DNA from: Litorivivens lipolytica
Lineage (GTDB): Bacteria > Pseudomonadota > Gammaproteobacteria > Pseudomonadales > Spongiibacteraceae
Assembly (NCBI RefSeq): GCF_014191715.1
Contig: NZ_JACHWY010000002.1
Span: 124,001 to 188,000 of the forward strand
Reading direction: 5' to 3'
DNA length: 64,000 bases
Shown piece by piece: positions 60,885 through 64,000 of this stretch. The stretch's first letter is position 1. Each line of letters opens with the position of its first letter. A program made the position numbers and the translations under genes. Under the pieces are notes generated by a model that worked only from the letters and a program-made list of their open reading frames with translations, did not search any database and was not told the DNA's origin.

Positions 60885-63215
60885 TTACCAATTGGCTTCA
60901 ATAATCAAACCGGCCGTGCGCGGCGGCTGCGGCGCGATCAGTGAGTAGTTGCCGGGATCGGGCTGGGAGAAGTGGTGGGTGAAGATATCGTCGTGGTCTT
61001 CGAGGTTCTCCACAAAAATACCGACTCGATATGTGTCGGTCGGACTGTTCCAGTTCAGACGGATATCGGTTTTGTGGTGGGCGTCGACGGTATCAATGGG
61101 GTTATCGTAGGGGCGACGCTGATAGTCGTCAGACCAGGCAAACTTGACCACGCCGGTTAGCATACCGAAACGCTCCAGCGGGTGGGTGTAGCGCAGCAGG
61201 GCGCCAAAGGTAAATTCCGGGGCGTCGCTCATGCGAGCGCCTTTAAAATTGTGGGGCTGGTCGCTGTCACAACCGGGCTGGGTTTGCTGGTTCTCCAGCT
61301 CGTCATCGCGGCCGCAGAATTCCTCAAATTTTGCGTCCAGCCAACCAAAGGAAAAGTGAGCCAGCAGATTGGGCAGAGGCGCCCATTGCAGTTCAGCCTC
61401 GACTCCTTGAATGGAGGCCGCACCGGCATTGTTCAGCTCAATACCGGTGACGACAATTTTGGAAACTTGCAGGTCCTCGTAGGAATAATCAAAGGCCGAT
61501 ACATTCAGGGTCAGTGAGCGGTTATCAAACAGGGCGGTTTTCCAGCCGAATTCGATCATATTGAGAAATTCCGGATCGACCTGATTCAATTCACCGCTGG
61601 TCAGGATCTGGGCCGTGCCGGGTTTGTAGCCGGTGGCGTATTTGCCGTAGATCATGCCTTCGTCGCTGTAGAACCACTTGCCGCCGATCTCGCCGGTGCG
61701 GGCGGTGGATTCACCGGGTGCGTCGAAGGACTGGTCCGATACCACAAAGGGCGGGTTGGGCTGGCCGGTCTGGGCATCCTGCGCCGAGGCGGTGTCGCGT
61801 TCTACCAGCAGTCGGAATTCGTCGCGGTTATAACGGATGCCGGCAAACAGTTCGATCTCCGGCAGGGTCGACACCATATCCCGCAGATTGGCGCGAACGT
61901 TCAGGAAGGCTGCTTCGTTTTTGGTGTTCTGGTTCAGATCCTTTGTTACCACATAGGCATCAAAGATCCGGCTGCCGGCGCCGCCGGGAAGATTAATCGG
62001 CGCGAAAAACAACTGCCCCAGATTCTGTTTGGTGCGAGCAACGACGAAGCGATCCTGATGGTTGTCGTCGCGGTACCAGAACAAACCGAAGATCCAGTCG
62101 ATGCCGCTGGTATTCTGCGAGGTAAACCGCAGTTCTGCATTGCGACCGACGCCGTTGATGTAGTTGTCGGTTTCAACGATCTGCACCTCGGTGCCATCGA
62201 GATCGTTGTAGCGGTGCAGGCGGCGGCGCTCGACGCCACCGATCAGGTCCACGTCGATATTACCCAGCAGCCACAGGTCTTCCAGACTCCAGGTCAGGTC
62301 GGTAACCACGCGGCTGCTCTTGTCATCCACTGGGCCAAAATCCTGATATTGCTGCGAGCGGACTTTTAACAGGTCGAGGGGCATCGGGGCGACGCCGAAC
62401 TCGCGGTAGCGTTCGCTCTGCCGGGTGGAGATGGACGGGCTGGCAACCATATGCGCCTTGGTGCGCTTGTTATTCTTGATCGCATGCAATGCTAAGCGAA
62501 GGTTCTCGTTGACGTAGCCCTCAATCATGCCGCGATAAAAATAGCGGGTGAAGCTCTCCGGCTCTTCATCGCCATCGGCCAATTCGTTATCGAGGTAGCC
62601 GGTTTGTTCTTCCCACAGGCCGGCAAAGCGGGTGTTGATACCGTCGGCAACCGGTACGTTGATAAAGCTGCGTACCCGGCGATTGTCGTAAGATGCGGCT
62701 AGCAGATCGCCGCCCACCTCCCAGTGATCGACCGGGCGCTGCCATTTAACATCGATCGCCCCGGCGGTGGCGTTGCGGCCATACACGGTACCGGACGGCC
62801 CTCGAATCACCTCAATGGTTTGAATATCGTAAAACGGCTCGGTGGAATCTACGAAAAAGCCATTGATGTGGTAAGCCACGGGCGAGGTGCCGCCGAAGGC
62901 CTTGCCAATACCGCGAATGGAGATATCGTTGCCCTCGCGGTCGTTACGCGAGACCAGTCCGGGGGTGATGTCGGCTAATTGCTCAAAGCCGTCGATATTG
63001 TTCGCCTTGAGCAGTTCGTCAGAAAAGGCGGAGACCGCCGCAGAGACTTCCTGCACCGATTCGGTCCGCTTGCTGGCCGTGACAAAAACTTCCTCAATCA
63101 TGGCAGTGGGCTTGTTCTGCTCGGGAGGCGTTTCGGCCGTCTGATCTTGGGCAAGCGCGTTTATCGAGAGCGTGCCTACCAAACAGGCCAGGGGGAAGCG
63201 GTTGTATGATGTCAT
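60885..63215 (-). CDS. TonB-dependent receptor
   Basis: 776 residues from ATG 63215 (GAAAGAGA upstream), giving a signal peptide ending INALAQ. TonB box IEEVFVTASKR; plug with ISIRGIGKAFGG and IEVIRGPSGTVYGRNATAGAIDV; barrel ending LIIEANW. An outer-membrane importer for an unknown ligand, of the group common in marine gammaproteobacteria and often linked to hydrophobic or aromatic substrates. The DUF3089 gene lies 62 bases upstream on the same strand. Confidence 0.93.
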   Translation of the reverse strand: MTSYNRFPLACLVGTLSINALAQDQTAETPPEQNKPTAMIEEVFVTASKRTESVQEVSAAVSAFSDELLKANNIDGFEQLADITPGLVSRNDREGNDISIRGIGKAFGGTSPVAYHINGFFVDSTEPFYDIQTIEVIRGPSGTVYGRNATAGAIDVKWQRPVDHWEVGGDLLAASYDNRRVRSFINVPVADGINTRFAGLWEEQTGYLDNELADGDEEPESFTRYFYRGMIEGYVNENLRLALHAIKNNKRTKAHMVASPSISTRQSERYREFGVAPMPLDLLKVRSQQYQDFGPVDDKSSRVVTDLTWSLEDLWLLGNIDVDLIGGVERRRLHRYNDLDGTEVQIVETDNYINGVGRNAELRFTSQNTSGIDWIFGLFWYRDDNHQDRFVVARTKQNLGQLFFAPINLPGGAGSRIFDAYVVTKDLNQNTKNEAAFLNVRANLRDMVSTLPEIELFAGIRYNRDEFRLLVERDTASAQDAQTGQPNPPFVVSDQSFDAPGESTARTGEIGGKWFYSDEGMIYGKYATGYKPGTAQILTSGELNQVDPEFLNMIEFGWKTALFDNRSLTLNVSAFDYSYEDLQVSKIVVTGIELNNAGAASIQGVEAELQWAPLPNLLAHFSFGWLDAKFEEFCGRDDELENQQTQPGCDSDQPHNFKGARMSDAPEFTFGALLRYTHPLERFGMLTGVVKFAWSDDYQRRPYDNPIDTVDAHHKTDIRLNWNSPTDTYRVGIFVENLEDHDDIFTHHFSQPDPGNYSLIAPQPPRTAGLIIEANW

Positions 63216-63277
63216 GGGTAATATCTCTTTCTTATTATTCCAATGATAGTAAACCCTGCGGAGGCTGGTGCGCAAAA

Positions 63278-64000
63278 TCACGGTGCCTCTGACAGGTAGG
63301 CTTGGCTGCGCTGTTCCAGATTGCTTCGTATGTTCATCCAGAACAGATTGTAGTCGTAACTGTGGTAGCCCTTGCCGGGAAACAGAGCCAGTCCGTAGCC
63401 GCGGGCGGCGGGTTCTTCAATCCAGAGAATGCCGTCTTCGCAGCGTGCTCCGGTCTGGTGGCGGTCGGGGGCGTCCAGAAAATAGGGGCCGGTTATGGGG
63501 AGTGACCCAAGGTTGGCGTTTTTGTTAATAGCCACGCCATCGCGGCGCCAGGACAGCGGGTTTACACAGACCGGTTGCCCCTTATTCAGCCAGTGACTGC
63601 CATCGCCGCCTTCGGCCACGGCATTCCAGCTCAAGTAGCAGCCGGTGGCTGTGGGGCTATCGCAGACCGGCAAAAGACCCTTCAGTCGGGATTCTTCAAC
63701 GGTATTGCCGATCAGGTAGCCTGCTACAAAGCGCCTCGCATCCCGTGATCGCTGGGTATAAAGGTATTGCAGCAACGGCACCGCATGAGTGGTGCCTTGG
63801 CTGTGGCTGGCAATCAGGAAAGGGCGGCCCCGATTGTAGTGATCCAGAAAGTGGTCAAAAGCTCGCCGCACGTCGCTGAAGGCCAGTGAGCGCGCCTTTT
63901 CCAGATCATGCTGGCTCAGGGGTTTAACTTGCGCGCCTTGAGACATTTGGCGGTAGCGGGGGGCATACACTTTGGCAATGCCGTTATAGACCGCCGCCTG
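63278..64000 (-). CDS. DUF3089 alpha/beta-hydrolase-like protein, C-terminal part (runs off right edge)
   Basis: The frame stays open to the window edge (AAVYNGIAKVYAPRYRQ), so only the last ~240 residues are seen. VYAPRYRQMSQG and FLIASHSQGTTHAVPLLQYL, with the Ser nucleophile in SHSQG, are diagnostic of DUF3089. WNAVAEGG and GYHSYDYNLFWMNIRSNLEQR complete the family. Likely an esterase. It may be cotranscribed with the downstream TonB receptor. Confidence 0.85.
   Translation of the reverse strand, partial: QAAVYNGIAKVYAPRYRQMSQGAQVKPLSQHDLEKARSLAFSDVRRAFDHFLDHYNRGRPFLIASHSQGTTHAVPLLQYLYTQRSRDARRFVAGYLIGNTVEESRLKGLLPVCDSPTATGCYLSWNAVAEGGDGSHWLNKGQPVCVNPLSWRRDGVAINKNANLGSLPITGPYFLDAPDRHQTGARCEDGILWIEEPAARGYGLALFPGKGYHSYDYNLFWMNIRSNLEQRSQAYLSEAP

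Overview
The window is a gene-dense chromosomal segment of roughly 55% GC. Its protein families (GlmS, a GlrK/GlrR-type two-component system, RNase II, PIN-PhoH, YebC, DUF3348/DUF802/DUF2894, several SDRs and TonB-dependent receptors) suggest a free-living, probably marine, gammaproteobacterium, perhaps of the Cellvibrionales/Spongiibacteraceae type. That placement is inference from gene content. I recognised no rRNA, tRNA, CRISPR, prophage or insertion sequence.

1-15.3 kb: envelope/glycan region. A leftward operon (TolC-like outer-membrane protein, TackOD1 zinc-binding protein, GT2 glycosyltransferase running off the window) faces a rightward series: a coiled-coil protein, glmS, a secreted GH18-like protein, a GlrK-like histidine kinase, a QseG-like lipoprotein, a sigma-54-dependent GlrR-like regulator, a GT-B glycosyltransferase, and an 853-residue fusion of a UDP-sulfoquinovose-synthase-like domain with a class V aminotransferase-like PLP domain. 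Four -24/-12 (sigma-54) promoters can be read here: before the TolC operon, before the coiled-coil gene, before glmS and before the fusion gene. The divergent TolC/coiled-coil promoters and the fusion-gene promoter are accompanied by inverted repeats of the form TGTYGC-N6-GCRACA, which contain the enterobacterial GlrR signature TGTC-N10-GACA, exactly or nearly. I read this as one local sigma-54 regulon controlling amino-sugar supply and a possibly sulfonated glycan. It is the most interesting system in the window.

15.3-36 kb: mixed housekeeping and accessory genes: PPOX-like flavoprotein, a 37-residue membrane peptide with its own terminator, SDR, a short GlpD-like dehydrogenase with a glycerophosphodiesterase and TetR regulator, sulfotransferase-like protein, RNase II, another SDR, an ERSEAI-type palindromic repeat, PhoH, a GNAT-nitrilase fusion, a degenerate histidine kinase, a molybdopterin oxidoreductase, a secreted coiled-coil protein, GFA protein, DUF1330 and PhoX-like (DUF839) proteins.

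36-48.7 kb: transport and oxidation of a hydrophobic substrate. AGCS symporter, TonB receptor, then a tightly overlapping leftward operon (flavin monooxygenase, SBF/bile-acid-type symporter, epimerase, SDR, TauE/SafE), divergent from an AraC regulator, followed by flavin reductase, glutathione peroxidase, an HsaA-like acyl-CoA-dehydrogenase-fold oxygenase and an alpha/beta hydrolase. Steroid- or terpenoid-like catabolism is a reasonable guess, unproven.

48.7-64 kb: TIGR01777 epimerase coupled to an Fe-S photolyase-like protein; a PAS-GGDEF-EAL protein with a broken GGDEF motif; a four-gene operon DUF3348 / DUF802 (MotA-like plus long coiled coil) / OmpA-MotB-like / DUF2894 resembling the ZorAB motor without known Zorya effectors; lipocalin; iron alcohol dehydrogenase; YebC-family regulator; a TonB receptor; and a DUF3089 hydrolase running off the right edge.
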